From contig NW_024882800.1 of NCBI RefSeq assembly GCF_019059575.1, positions 1 to 64,000 of the forward strand: a DNA stretch of 64,000 bases, in the 5' to 3' direction. The notes under the pieces were generated by a model that searched no databases, was not told the DNA's origin, and saw only the letters and a program-made list of their open reading frames with translations. The position numbers and the translations under genes were made by a program. Below, piece by piece: positions 45,330 through 58,912 of this stretch. The first letter of the stretch is position 1, and every line of letters begins with the position of its first letter. The stretch is from Amphibalanus amphitrite. Lineage: Eukaryota; Arthropoda; Thecostraca; Balanomorpha; Balanidae.

Positions 45330-48030
45330 CAGTGGCCATTGGGTTTTATAGTACTGCGCAACAAGCTCAGCTTAGTGACCTCCCGTAACCCAATAGCCAC
45401 TTTTTCAACTATTCAAGCTAAGCTTCTTCCCACAGCTGCCTTATTTGTTCATTGTGGTGCTAGTGCCTTCTTAGCAAACCACCACACCCTAGTTAGCCAG
45501 CGAGCTAATGTGAGCCCCTTGTGCGCCGTCCTGTTTGACCTTGGGCACATTCATCACCTGTTTGGCCCGCGGCGGGACCACGGCACTCCGTACGGCCGCT
45601 GGATGACCGCCAAAACGTGCATCCATCAAACACACGATGTCGGACACCAGCTCTTCTTTGCCACCCGGTCACTCTCCTGGGACTGTTGCTTTTGAGCCAT
45701 GTTTCACTTTCATCCCATATTGATCATGTTTCATCACATCCAGCCATGTGTCATTTCCAGTCTGTTTCGATGGCTCTGTTTCAAGTCTGTGTCAATTGGC
45801 GGCGTTTGAGAGAACTTCCGTGTTTGACGCGATCGTGTCACTGGAAGAGTGATGGAAGCTCGAAGTGAAGAACTATCAGCGTCACTCCCTCCTATGCCAG
45901 CGCGCTATGCAGGAGATGACCACTTGTGCAGTTGAACAGACTTCCTCTGGACCCCTTATAAACTGCCATTAACCCTTATCTCATTCTCTCCCCCTTTGTT
46001 TCATAGAGACCTGCCCATAGGCGTCACTGGAATGGCGGCATTTGTTCGACTGTAGCTGTCATAAAGTATTGCAAGTTTTTGTTGACCTCTGCACGATTGT
46101 TATGCGCTGCGTACCAGGATAGGCTGTCGGTTTTCCTGCAGACCTGCACACTTTCAAGGCTGGTGACCACTGATCATGCCGTTATGAAATGATTCTGACG
46201 ATGTTGAGCTCGAAAAAGGTAGTTTTTTTTTGTTAAAGGGCCGTATAATTGCAATAATGAAGCGTGCTGTCATCTTTCTTGCGTCGGTGTGTAGACGTTC
46301 GTGTTATAACTATGAAGGATTGGTTTCAGTATTCCGTCTAGTCGAATGATACAGTCACCTCCTCCCATAGCGACCTCCCAAGTTTTCTCTGCCCCTGATG
46401 CTAGGTTCAAAAGGATCCGGGATATAGGTCTGTGAAATGATTATCTTTGAGTCACCGATGGTGACTTTGGATCCGGTATGAAGCTTACTAAACGGAACAT
46501 TGAATAGTGACAGCTCACCGGTCCGGAAGTATCGACAAGACAGGAAGGAACGACACTGACCCAAATGCTTTTTCTTTCCCTTCCCGTCTGATCTATTCGC
46601 GGAAGTGCTTTTCGCTTTTGTCGCTACAAAAGCTGGTTGGTTGTTAGGGAATCATGTTCTACAAATTACACACTTCATACAGTGGCGTTTCCTCGCTCAA
46701 AAGTGCATCATTATTTGGTCGAAGGCGTCGGCAACATTTCTTCGCTTTACAATCGTGACAAAAAATGCGGATTTCTGGTGCCGCTTTAACTCTGCTGTTT
46801 CTGAAAGCCTGCTGTTTCTGCATAATCCAAAGCAATTCCAGCTTACTTGTAACCTTGGCCATGGCGGTCCCATCGCCAATCGTGTCAGCTTGCATCACTT
46901 TAAGGGTAACTTATAGTGTCTTGCATCACCTGTGCTTTGCAAGGGCAACTTACATCACAGGAGGTGAAGGCTAACTGGGCGCACTGAATAGCCTCGTTGT
47001 CCTCCATCCCTGGATAAGCTACTGAAACATTTTACCACTGACTGTAACTACTGTCTACTACTCAGTTGCAGTGTTTTTTTTCAAAAGGATATAGCTAAGA
47101 CCATCCACACTCATCACATTTCGTATTCGCTGCATGGTATTCGTCATCTTTTTAGGGAGACAATAGATTCGTAGGTACATATTCGTCATCTTTTTAGGGA
47201 GATAATACATTCGTGCTTGAGGTTTCATTTGCTTGCTCGTTCCCTTTTATGCCCTGCATTTGTCATTCGTTCCGGGACAGTAATTGGCATTAATTATCAA
47301 TCACCAATCAATATCCTGAGGCCATCTTTCCGCACCCAACCGGATCTGCGGGACTTTGGCTCAGTTACATCCTTCCGTGTCTGTCACGGGCTGGTTGGGT
47401 CACAGCCTGGCCCAGGCGTGGAGTCGCCAGCCACTGAGCCGACGCTGACCAGCCGGCCGGTCCGCTGGCTGACCTTGGCACTCGGTGTGCCCTATTACAA
47501 TGCACCTCACGTCGGCTGGGCAGTTAGGAGCGGGATGGCGGTAAAGCGACTGCCACTTCCACTGTGCGTGTTTTGTTATGTGATTGGGTGTGTGAGGTAA
47601 CCTACGGGGATTTTTTTTTTATCGAAGGAGTAGGATAAAGGAAAGCGTCCAGAAAGGACCACATTGCCCGTCTTTGTATAACAGCAACTTTGTCTCATTT
47701 GCAGCCTTCCTGACTAGTCAGGAAGTAGGTTTGTTTGTATATGTATTATGCGTGGTATATCTGCCATCACTTATGTGGCTGCCAGAATATTACACAACTG
47801 GCTTTCTACGGTATTAGCAAGCGGATCTCTCAAATAAAAAAAAGTGAACATCATCGATATAAGATACATCCAGGCAAGGTCCGGGAAGACAAGAGGGGAT
47901 GACTGACCGGGAACAATCATTCACCCCCAATCAGTAATACTCACAGCCATGATAGTCACAGCTCAAACAGCGACCAGCCATCACCTTCTCGCGCCACGTG
48001 GTGAAACTCATGATTCACCATTCCCATCAT

Positions 48031-48032
<2 letters not shown>
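45330..48032. other. Intergenic, no gene supported
   Basis: A local direct duplication ATTCGTCATCTTTTTAGGGA lies at about 47142 and 47180. An open stretch after an acceptor-like site (about 45432-45695) is discussed under rejected items. Confidence 0.25.

Positions 48033-48120
<88 letters not shown>
48033..48120. repeat. Pure (CCG)29 trinucleotide tract
   Basis: 88 bases of uninterrupted CCG. Frames through it give poly-Pro or poly-Ala, but no gene context supports translation. Confidence 0.97.
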
Positions 48121-48134
48121 TACCGCCCAGTGAG

Positions 48135-51100
48135 TCTGGGGTGACATCAGCACCCCTCAGGTGCCCCAGACGGAGGCTCAGACACGGTAACCGGCGGTGA
48201 ACGGTGGCGGAAGCTCAGGATTATAACGCGGAATGGGCTGGGTGCATGCGATTCGCGTGTAGGTTGGGTGTTCACGAGTGGCTTGTGATTGGGTTTCCGT
48301 CGAGCGGCCCCGCGCCTCTTTCAGTACACGAGGAGCTCATCATCTAGGAAAACATCGGGCCGAATGGCTGAAATGTGTGCTCATGTCGGCCAATTCATCG
48401 TTGTATTAGCAAGTACGCATCTCCGGGCGATAGCTCGAGCGCTCTAGTCTCAATTTAAACAGATTGCGGCGTCCGCTGTGAGTCAGGGGCATTCCGTGAG
48501 ATGTACGGAACTTCCCTGACTGTTCTGCAGCCACAACGCACCCAACAGCGAGTGGGGAGGGTGCGTGGTAGCGGACTTTCCCCATGAGATTACACAGAAT
48601 GTGCCAGCTCTCATGGAACAGGGGGTGTAGCTCTGCGCGGAGCGCAAGATTGGTCTTGTGGTAGGGCTCCATGAGAAATTGACGTGAATTGGATTTTTGC
48701 AACTCTCATATAAAATACTGTCATATAAAATGACAAGTCGGTAGCAATGTCATATATTTTTCGTTATTCTGTTCGTGAATTTTTTTTTCATTACGCAGTG
48801 TAATTAGTTACAGTCCCACTGATATTCTTATCGTATGAAATTGTGAATCTAAAGTAGGTACTCTATAAATGGATGACCCTATATTCCACAATAACATTAC
48901 CTCCAAGTTGAGCAATGAATCTAATCTAACTTTGGATGTTTTGTCGTAGTTTTTTTTGTCGATGACTGCCGCTGGGATGCTCCATAATGTGCTCTAATGC
49001 AGGTAGATGTGCGTCTGGACATACGCTGCGCTGATGAGTATGACATTCTTCGACAAACCACCGTAAAACTGCGAACTTGGCACGCGACGGCGCTCTACCG
49101 TATACGCGCGATCAGATTACCTTCTTTCTCTACACCCCTACATCTCGTTCTCCCGTCATGACAGCACAGCTCACGCGCTGTCGAGCTTGCTATCGTATGT
49201 CAGATTCTTGGCAGCGCACGGTTTCTGTGATTCTGCTCGTCATTCAAAGAAGGCACTCTGCGGGTATGGTGTCCAAATATGGTGCGTTTGATGGGCAGTC
49301 AGCCGAGACCCAGAAGTCTTACCGCTTCTGATAGCTCCGAGAGAGAATACATGTCAGGATTAGAGCTGGTTTACAAGTTATGTAATAAGTTCGTCGCCTT
49401 AGTACACCCATGCTGAAATAAGCCGGGAATCAAATGCTTAGGTTTTATGCCGTGAGAGTTATTAGAAAGGTTCCTGTTGGAGTTGCTTTGATAAACTATT
49501 TTAGGTTGATTTGATTTCATTTAAAAGGCGTTAAAGCATAGCTTATTTTTTAATATCATTGAACCAGCCATATCCTTCAAAAATACGTTAGGATATGATT
49601 TAGCTGCTCCCAAAAAGCTGCACCCATTATGGGGGAGGATGGACTGTCGAGTTGGGAAAGGTGGACACATGTCACTGTGCTCACTCGGTCCCCAGCTCGA
49701 CAGCGCACCCTCAACTCTATCGCAGCTCCACCATTGACACCTCAGAGCTTCCTCACAGGCCGCAGCCCTAACCACGGAGGGCGGCCGGAGACCATCTGCT
49801 AATTTCAGCCACGTCCCATGAGCCGGTTCTGTTCATATCGGCGTTGTTGGTGTTCCCCTCTGTTGCACTGGCTAGATAGGATACGCCGTGACCATGGTAT
49901 TTAGTCGATAGCCGTGCTACTGGGCTTGATCGCGCTGGAGACGTACAGTAGCGGCGGACAGATCACGATTTTACACTTAAAGATCACGATGTTGCTTTGA
50001 GCTCACGATTTGGCGTGACCGCACGGCCACAGAAAATTGTTGGTTGTGTTATTTGCGGGCAGTAAAACTGAGTGCAACTTTGATCAGCTATTATGTGACC
50101 TCTGCCTCTCAGCACTGTTTAAAGTTATTCTGTGACACCCGGTATTCTAAGCATATAAGGGGGTCGTATCAAGCCCTCTGGTTATCTGTGTGATGAGGAA
50201 GGGCTTACGTATGGGTGACATATCCAAAGTTTTATGAAGTGCCTGCATGAACACTACATTTCTTTTATGAACATGAACATGCTTCCTCAAAAAAGGCTTT
50301 CTCTCTGTTCTTGCGAGTCGTGGTTCATTTACTTTCTTGCAGCATGGTCTCGTCCTCAGTTGTTGTGACGGCCGTGATTTGGCGGACACACAGAAGCCCG
50401 AGGTGGCTGAAAATCCTCTCGATGCCTCCCCTGCATGCTGCATGAGTGACACCGGCAAACACAGCATTACCCAACCTGTTCTGTCCCGCCCGGTGTTGCA
50501 ACTCGCGTCGTAGTGTTTGGGCGCGGCTTACGGCAGTCACCGCGCTGGCAGCCGGTAACTGCTGGGTGGTGCGGCGTTATGTCACAGCCCTGGGGGTGTC
50601 GGGAAGTCCACCGGTGTTTAGAATATCCGCACATCAAGGAGGGCCGCTCGGTAACCGCTGCGCAGCGCAGCGACTGGCGCAGTTGCCGCCCGCTGCTGCG
50701 CGCGCGGCCACGCGTCTGACGCTGCTGTCTGCTGTCTGTTTGGGTTCCGTGTGTGCCGGAATTTCCAGCAGTTTGGCACCGGGTCACCTCAGGACAAGTT
50801 GGGTGGTCGCTGTGGCGGGTCGCTCCGAGTGTTTATCGAGCCGCCCGGGGACGGCACGGTCGTCCACACAGTCCCCTGCTTGCCGGACGGGTCCGGACCC
50901 GGCCCGCGGAATTTCCACAGCGGGTACAATGGAACAGGAATGCTGTGCGTGCTGGCGGATGCCATGTATGGGCCCCGAAGCATGGGCTGTTGAGTGTTTT
51001 GGAATGTTCGTGGCTATCAACTTTTACTTCGATTGCTGGGAATCGACCCCCGGGGTTTGTCCAGGGGGTTCAGGTGCTTGTGATCAAACATTGTTTTCAT

Positions 51101-52870
51101 AACGGTAATGCAGGCTTTTTAGCTTTTAGGATGTTTTCCAGTGGACTTCGTACAGCCCGGAATCAACGGTTTTTCTGCATGCTGAATTATTGAACTTTTT
51201 CGAATCAAGTTTTGATCAATATCCATTTTTTATGATTGCTCGCGGTCTTCGGAAAATCGTTCGTTTCTTTGTGAAAGCATTATTGTTCTCGGCGGCGCTT
51301 TCATTATGCTGATAGGCGTCCCTCTAGGTGCCTTATTTGGCATAACCTCAAGCCCATGCATGCTTTGGCCCATGGACCAAAGCAAAAGACGACTGGGTTA
51401 CGCAATATGCATTCCAATGCGTAGTGGTTATGGGTGATTGGCGATTTGCTGACTATTCTGTTCGCTCAATTCTCTTCGCCAGGAAGTCTTTTTGTTTGTA
51501 GTTTTCTACAAAGAGTCTGTCCCTTTTGGTTATTTTTACAACGCTCACCAATGAACATGCCCATTCGATACAAAGGCTCATGGGAGCCTCTGGCCCTCGG
51601 AGTGTCATATCATGTGATATGGGGGTTCAATATCATATGGCATATCTCCATACTAGTTGGCTGCCATGTTGTTGAATTACCCGATCAAAAATTCAGTCTC
51701 ATGGAGTCTCAAACAATCCCATGAAAGCGACCGGCGGTTCTAAAAAATCTAAGTCACACTTAGGTATTACTTCTTTTTAAGCAATCGCAATTGATGTTTG
51801 CCGATCAACTGCTGACTTGCATGCTGTTTCAGCCCAGGGTCACCTATCTCGATTCTGAATCATTGAGGATGAATAAAGAAATACCCGAGCTGGCCCCCCC
51901 AGATAACCATTGCGCAATGTATGCGGTAACCCAACACTCAACAGAAGGTGAAGTCCCTGCCTCAGCAAACGTGACTCAGTGCCGGAGATAAGCGAATTGC
52001 TTATCGCCTGGTCATTGTGGGGTGTATGAGTCAGGCCGAGGGGATGCGTTGATTCAGAATTTTGCTGCCGTGAGGAGCCTCTGCCGCTGCCGAGAACTAT
52101 TTGTGGTCTGCACTCGGTGCTGCTGTAAATGCTGACGATCTCATCATCATCATCACCAATCACCATCATTCTTTGTCATGCACCGCTTTTACAGCGACAA
52201 ATAGGTACTATGCATCATATACTCGTACAGTTAGTTGTGTGATCACAAATGATCGGAGCCACAGGAGCAGAATCAGTGTGACCACGTGAGGAGCCTCAGT
52301 AGTCGCCGGGAGGCTTCTCAAGTTCCTTGAAGGACCAGCCGAATGCTGTCCGCCAAGCCGTCCTCCAACCGCGGAGCCCGCACACGGTCAAGGTCCACCG
52401 GGCCACCAGCCGCCAGCTCCATTACTGCTCCATTCATTCTCCATTCAATCATGACCTGTTTGTTGGAATTTATTTGTTTGTAAGGCTGCATTTGGTGGAT
52501 GCATGACAAAAGTGTGCATCGTTTCTCCTCGTTTTCATGTTTGCTGCGTTGCACTGGTGAATCCATAATGCTGGTTGTTTAAGAAATTATGACGTGAATG
52601 GTGAAGCGAATGCTCATCATATGGTAGAGCTTTTTGATTTTCAATCATGATATTCATTCATGGATTCATTTCCTTGTGACCGACTCGGGCTCCAGAATGC
52701 GCCATTCACCAGCGTAGTTCAGGGCCGATGTCACGATACTTCTGCCATCTACACAACTCTCGGCGCCGTACTTTCCAAGTCCGCTCCATAGATGTCGCCA
52801 GCTGGCGGGCTGTCTCACTCCACTCCACCGACTTGGCTTCGATCAGCTGTTGAATTCAGCCGTTCGAGCG
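48135..52870. other. Intergenic or distal 5' region, no gene supported
   Basis: A GC-rich block at 50480-50950 has open frames on both strands, typical of a CpG island. TCATCATCATCATCACC microsatellite lies near 52140. A minus-strand open stretch at 52318-52455 ends in a stop and has codon use like a coding exon but a poor acceptor. Confidence 0.25.
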
Positions 52871-52878
52871 GCACATCT

Positions 52879-53148
52879 CCAGGGGCGCGGCGCGGGAACT
52901 TCTTTCAGACTGGGAGGGGGGGGGGGGACACACCATAATAGAGATAAACCTACGGTACTCCCAAATCTGGTTTTCTGACCGGTTTAAGGCCACTTATTTT
53001 TCATCCTTTGACTTTTTCAACAAAAAAGAAGACATTTGCATAAAAAGTGCGGCATTCCGTCTCAAAGTTGTGGGGCACCGCCCCCAAGGCCCCAGAGTTG
53101 GGGGGGGGGCAAGTTGCCCCCACTGCCTACCCCGGTTTCCGCGCCTAT
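52879..53148. mobile_element. hAT-type MITE with poly-G arms
   Basis: This 270-bp element has a perfect 8-bp duplication GCACATCT (52871-52878, 53149-53156). Ends CCAGGGGCGCGG and CCGCGCCTAT are imperfect inverted repeats. Long G runs near both ends. It is related in style to 16772-17054. Confidence 0.75.
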
Positions 53149-53156
53149 GCACATCT

Positions 53157-54365
53157 TCACCTTACGGTGTTGACTGGACCTGACCGCGTTACCGCTCCAC
53201 TAAGCTCGTGAGATCCGCTCACCCGTCACGGGGGTGGGATCTAACTAGTTCAGACCCGCTGGAGCTCTGCTGAGCGGCTGCTGTTTGCAAGGGATGGTCA
53301 GATGTGAACTGGTTTGAGCTGTATGCATTTTGGGGTGGTTAGATGCGCGGGTTAGGAGATACCTACTGGGGAAGAGGGGTGGGGGAGCTAGCCAAAGGGT
53401 ATATCGATAGTCCAAGTACCGTCATCTGGGAAAGGAGCGATTGCTGAGTCATTTTGTACTGCTTAGGTACCCAAATTGTTTTTTTTTAATCAATTTATCG
53501 TTCCTCTTCACTTTTTTCCGAAAGAAAATCTGGTCGTTGGTGGAATTTGCTTCAATTGTTGCACCAAATACGTTATTTTTTACCACCCCAAAAATGTTTT
53601 CCAGTTCCCTCTCATAGTAGTTTGCATATACCTACTACTAACTACGGTCGGTATGATGATGAAAAGTTATGGGCAGGCGCGAATCCGAATGACTTGTTCT
53701 TTGATACGCATCTGCCAGACCCACCGCTGACCGCGGTGGATTCAGATACCGCTTCAATAATGGCTGGTCCCGTTGGAACCTTTCAGATCCATCAGCCACA
53801 TATGGCTGCCGCTATTTCTGATTCGCCGACGTTTAGTCTGACACCTTTGCCGGCAGGCCGTCTGCCGCGCCTGCCATCTGTTGGCCATAATCTGCGACAC
53901 ACTAACCCAGAGACGGCCGAGCCGGTGCTGCGGTGGCCCTCAAACCTGGCGGCGCCGTACGCTGACGCCGGCGTGTGTCGGTTCCTGCGCCGATTTGGTT
54001 TGAGAGCCCCCGTCGACGACCGCAGCCGCGTCCAGAATAGTTTTCAGACTGCCGACGGTGGTCGTGTGGCGCGGGCCGGGAGCTGCGAGCTGCCGGGTCC
54101 GCCGCCCATCCCCTGACGACACACAGTGTCTGTTGTGACGAGCGGCGGACTGTGGCGCTTGTGGGGCTTCGTGCGCGTTGAGGAAGGCCCAGTGAGGCAG
54201 GTCGTCGCGCTCGACGCGCAGTAGGTGACGGACGGTGTCGGAGGTGACCTGGAAGGTGTCGGTGCTGACCCGAGGTCATGTTCTCCAACCGGGACGGTGT
54301 GGTGCGTCTGCAGTGCTACCGGCGACGGGCCAGGACGCCACCTCGCGGTTAGTAGCGCCGGCAGT
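53157..54365. other. Intergenic with a long unassigned open frame
   Basis: A + frame at 53547-54116 is open for about 189 codons and GC-rich in its second half. I see no domain, and the minus strand is also open there, so I do not call a gene. Confidence 0.25.
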
Positions 54366-54369
54366 TACT

Positions 54370-54670
54370 GCCTAGACTACCTATCCTGCCTGGAAGCCTG
54401 CCTAACCTGCCGTGACGGCCCAACCTGCATACCCTGCCTAGCCTGCCAAAACTGTATGTATATCCTGCCTCTCCTGTCCGGCCTGTCAAGACTGCCTACC
54501 CTGTCTAGTCTGTCTTACCCGTTTAGCCTCCCTGCCCTGCCTGGCCTGCCTATCCTGCCTTCCCTGCCTAGCGTGCCAAAACTGCTTAGCTTATCGCTAT
54601 GACCTGGTCTATGTGGACCTGCATGACCTGCCTAACCCGCCCCTGCCAAGACTGCCTAGCCTGCCATTAA
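54370..54670. repeat. Decamer minisatellite (CCTGCCTAGC-like)
   Basis: About 300 bp of degenerate units of about 10 bp such as CCTGCCTAAC, CCTGCCTAGC and CCTGCCTATC. The open frame is an artefact. Confidence 0.8.
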
Positions 54671-54989
54671 TGGCTGGCCGATGATATACGGTCTTATATG
54701 GCAATGGCCAATCTATTTTGAATAGGTTCAACGGTTGGTGCCTGTTGCCAACCGAGAAGTGTTGGTGGTCAACCATTCGCTTTTATTTTGGTCTATGCGC
54801 ATAATTGACGTGCACTGAATGGGCGTATCAATAATAGGTATGGATGTCTTTTCCAGGCGGGTCCTTCATTGGAGATTCACTCTGATCTGATTGGCTAGCA
54901 AAATGAGAAAGACGGCATTGGCGGTATTCTGTGTAACACGATTTGTCTCGCACGAGTATGGATCTACTATGGATCAATTATTGAATATG

Positions 54990-55677
54990 CAGGCATCGGT
55001 AGGATTGTGATTGCAGGATTGCAAAATCCTGATTGCATTCCTTTTTGGTGGATTGCACCTGGATTTGAAATCCATTCCAAAAAACAGGATTTGATTGCGG
55101 ATTGGATTGCATCATACTTCCAATTTTTGCAATCCAATCCGGATTGTGGTTGATTAGTGCTTTGAAATGGTTTGTTGCGATTGAAAATTATGAGATCGGC
55201 TTCATCGGCTTAATGTACTTTGCTATCAAGGGCTTTACATCGAAACTTGAAATAATTTAAACGCTTTTAATTTAAACGCTCAAAATAATATACGCTGATG
55301 AACTACATAGCAAGGGCAAAATTACGTATTTGAGGGCGAGTTTTAAAAATATAAAACACTGGTTGGGTAGTAAATGTGGGGGTGTTTGAGGCAAAAAATA
55401 TTTCCCATAAAATATCTGTGCCTTAGATAGGAATTACTCGCAAGACTAGGTACTAGAAATGGGTGATTTGGGGATGGAGGCACGGTCCTATGCCCCCCCC
55501 TCCCTCCCCCAGATCCACTAGTGCACATAATGATACAACAGGATTGCAAAAAAGGATTGCGGATTTGATCACAATCCAAGTGAAAAAGGGGATTGCGGGT
55601 AGGAATGCAATCCACTTCGGCACTAGGAATGTTGATTGGGAATGCAATCCTTTCAAAAAGGATTTTACCGATGCCTG
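54990..55677. mobile_element. hAT-type MITE, GATTGCA-rich family, copy 2
   Basis: This 688-bp element is nearly identical to 21378-22067 and in the same orientation. It has a perfect 8-bp duplication TGAATATG (54982-54989, 55678-55685) and tips CAGGCATCGGTA and TACCGATGCCTG. Confidence 0.93.
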
Positions 55678-55685
55678 TGAATATG

Positions 55686-58600
55686 TAATGGCATTACGAC
55701 CTGAGTCTTTATTGACGCGTAGTGCGCCAACGGAATAATTCATAACCGTCAAATGCTGCTCGCCAGCTTGTGAATCTTGACATCGTTTGAAGCTTACTGC
55801 ATCTGTTAAGCGAATTTTACCCTCAGAAACATTGCCAGTGACAAAACTGTCGGGGTTGAGACCATGGGTCTAACGCACTTGTCGATGCTTTTTATGACCG
55901 GTGCTTAACCTAATGTTAGCCTACAGTCTCCAATCGGCCACAGAAAACGAATTCCCTTGACCCTTCCTCTGTCCTTCTATCCATGTCACTGTCCCATCTT
56001 TTTCACCTTTCCTACTCCCGGGTTTTCCCTTACTAATCCCTAATCATCCCCACTTTGTCCCAGTGATAACCAAAGCCAGCCGACCCCGCCCTCTCCCCGT
56101 ACTCCCCCCCCCCCTGTCAGCTGTACCCACCCCTGATTCACCGCCGCCGTCGCTCTGACGTCACTAGCCGTCGGTGATGACGTCACGCTCGTCGTTGGCG
56201 ACGATTCCCGCCTGTTGTCGTTGGCTCAAGCGGCGACGGAGATGTGATGAAAGTGCTGGCGTGGCGGCCGAAGTGTGATTCGGCAGGGAGGAGGATTAGA
56301 GTTTCGGTGGCTGATTTGGGGAGGGGTACTAGAAAGTGAGCCAAAATGGGTGGGATGAACGGAGTAGGGGTCAGGCTTATCCCACGTGCTCTGCCCCTGA
56401 GACTCAGCACGGTTTTATTCCAGCCCGCTGGCGGCCTCCAGCATTAGCGGATTGCATGTTTGCGAGCTCTGTGACTGCCGCTGGCTGACCGGAAGGGATT
56501 TGGGGCGACGGCCGAGTGACAGCGGAACCGGCCGTCATGACATTAATCTCGGCTAGTCCCGTTCCGAGGGCACTGTCGCACTGTCGTCACGAGATGTAAA
56601 AAATCGCCAATGTGCTGCTTTGGTCGTGTGCAGCACGCTGCCCCGCATACAGCGAAAAAGTCGAATATTTTCAGTAAGCGAATGTGAACTCAAGAAAAAA
56701 AAGACAATATGTTGGTATGGTTTCGTTAATGTAGGTAGGTATGCATGATACCGCTAAGTGATAACTTTTTTTTAGGTTGAAATGTAGGCGCCAGGACCAG
56801 TAAAGCAGTTGCGCTCATTGTTCTTTTTAACTGCAAAACCTCGTGACTCAAGCTCAATGTCAGCCTTCCCGCTCCAGTTTTTCTCATCATCCGTGATTCT
56901 GATTCGCGGCGTGGTGTCCTGACCCAGCAACTGTCCGCCTCTGCCTATCTCTATTGTTAGGGTCACGTTCCTAGTCACGTGACCTGGTGGTCTTCATCGG
57001 TCAGTATTGTCTATTGGCGATCGAGAGACACGTGACCTCTGACGAAGCCCCCCCCCCCCCCCTCCTCGCGGACTGCAGGCCGTCCTCCGTCCGTTTGTCA
57101 CGTTCGCGGTCTGACAGCTAGTTACGTGCCGTGGAAGTGCCAGAGCTCTGTCCGCACTCACGGCACGCCCGCCGTGCAGGACCCTGTGACCCCGGGTCGA
57201 GGTCACCTTGACGGGGTCATCTTGGGCTCATGACGGGTCGCGGCGCCAAGTCACGGTGTCAATAGGATGGTCCGCGGACGCGGCTGTATCAGGTGCCGGG
57301 AAATGGAGGTCGTTAGAAAGGATGATCCAAACGGCTCTATGGCCATCTCATCTGGGTTTATGGCGTCTGAGAATCGCGCCAGACAGACGGACCCGGATGG
57401 GGAACCGACCGACCCGGCCCAATTCGGGTCATTCGTCTAGTTTCTTTTGCTGCTCTGCCGTCTGAATGGCCGGTTTCTTGACTTTTGAATGCGGTGTCGT
57501 ACTAGGTACTAGCCAATTTTCTTGGGGCATTTCTCTCCTTTAACATCGTTATCGGTATTCAAGATATGTTCTTATTGCACCGCTGGCGTTGGACATCAAC
57601 GCATATAATGTTTAAATGTTTTCTGTGACAGATCTGACGACAATGCGATGTTCCCTATATCCGCTATCCATGATGTTTTGGTACATAGAAAGGCTGCATT
57701 GATAAACACTGCCTGCCTAGTTACTGCACGCTTGCACGATCACATAAAACACATTTTAGAATGGTGGCACCGTAGACGAATACATGCAACATATGACCAA
57801 TGAGCTGACGCTTAAAGACATGAAAGATCGCACTGTCGAATTGTCCTGTTTCGGACCGTTACCTGTCCTCGATGTGGCTCTTCCACACCAACCATGGGTG
57901 CACGGGCACGCGGCAGTTTGCTGGACGTCCCGGGTATAGACAATGGACAGGGCATGGGCGGTGCTGAGGGCTCCAGGACTACTGAGACAGTTGTACGGCG
58001 TCAGGGTCTGAATTGTCATTTTACGGCAGGCCCAGACAGGATGAGACAACTGACGTTGCATGCTGTATTCCCACGTATAAGTAAACTAGGAGTGAACCTG
58101 ACGCACACGCCGAAATACCGGGCTGATGCTCAACCGTCCAAACCTTACCAACGATAGGTCCAGGGAAACTCCTATACCCCCAGAGTGATGTTGTCGTTTG
58201 TGCTCGATTTCCACAATGCAGCTCCGTTAACCTGTGCGCCGCTCCGTAGGTGTGAGGATGCCAATCAGGGGTTATCGGTGCGCAGCCGTGCTGTGATACA
58301 TGGACAATGCACAATGCTCACACCAAACAGAACCCGTTACAGAGTGTGTGACATCCGCCCAGACCTCACGACTCCAACAATGGCCCGTCACGAGTGTGAC
58401 TGAATGCCGTACTATTTCCATCCCATTCAGTGAAACTCACTCCCCCGTTGGCATGCCAACTGGGCTGTTTTTCCCTGGCGCTTGGTTACCGGGCGGCCAG
58501 CCAGTACCTAGTCTCTGCCACTGAGCTCAGACAGCTGAGCTAGAAGTGGCAGCTTTACCAGACGATGCAGTAACGGTTCGGTGGCTCGAAGCCCACCGAG

Positions 58601-58767
58601 CGTGGTTTACTGATACCACTAGCGACTGTTGATCCCAAGTATTGGTAGGGCGGTGAACCCATTTGCGGGGAAGAGCATGGAATGGGTGCTGTGGACAACG
58701 TATCGCAGTTTGACGGTGTGAACTGGTGGCGAAGGTTAACCTGTAGTGTTTTTGGATAGCGGCATAT
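55686..58767. other. Intergenic, no gene supported
   Basis: A C-run at 57046-57062 and GC-rich blocks at 56140-56560 and 57000-57460. No exon with matching phase to the CAP-Gly gene was found here, though its upstream exons must lie somewhere on the left. Confidence 0.25.
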
Positions 58768-58912
58768 GCGGCGGAACGGGGGGGGGCTCCGGGGCACCGT
58801 GCCCCCCTTGATTTTGGTATTTTAACATTCGGCCTATGGACGTTGCATGGAAAGAATGGGACCAAAAGTCGGCAGTGCCCCTCCTCCCCCTTTATTGAAG
58901 GTGTTCCGCCGC
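58768..58912. mobile_element. Possible small MITE with GCGGCGGAAC ends
   Basis: Perfect 10-bp inverted repeats GCGGCGGAAC and GTTCCGCCGC bound 145 bp that contain G/C runs like the other MITEs. No target duplication is visible. Confidence 0.4.

Noticed and set aside
45432-45695. Plus-strand terminal exon after TTCTTCCCACAG
   Set aside because: Open for about 85 codons, but the minus strand is equally coding-like and no domain or partner exon was found.
47949-48200. Poly-Pro (+) and poly-Ala (-) frames
   Set aside because: Created by the (CCG)29 tract; flanking sequence is not coding-like.
50446-51102. Long frames in a GC-rich block
   Set aside because: Open on both strands, typical of CpG-island composition; no splice structure or domain.
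52318-52455. Minus-strand terminal exon ending ...DGLADSIRLVLQGT
   Set aside because: Coding-like codon use and a stop, but the acceptor lacks a pyrimidine tract, no partner exon was found and no family was recognised.
53547-54116. 189-codon plus-strand frame
   Set aside because: GC-rich with an antisense frame also open, no motif, and phase cannot be tied to the CAP-Gly exons.
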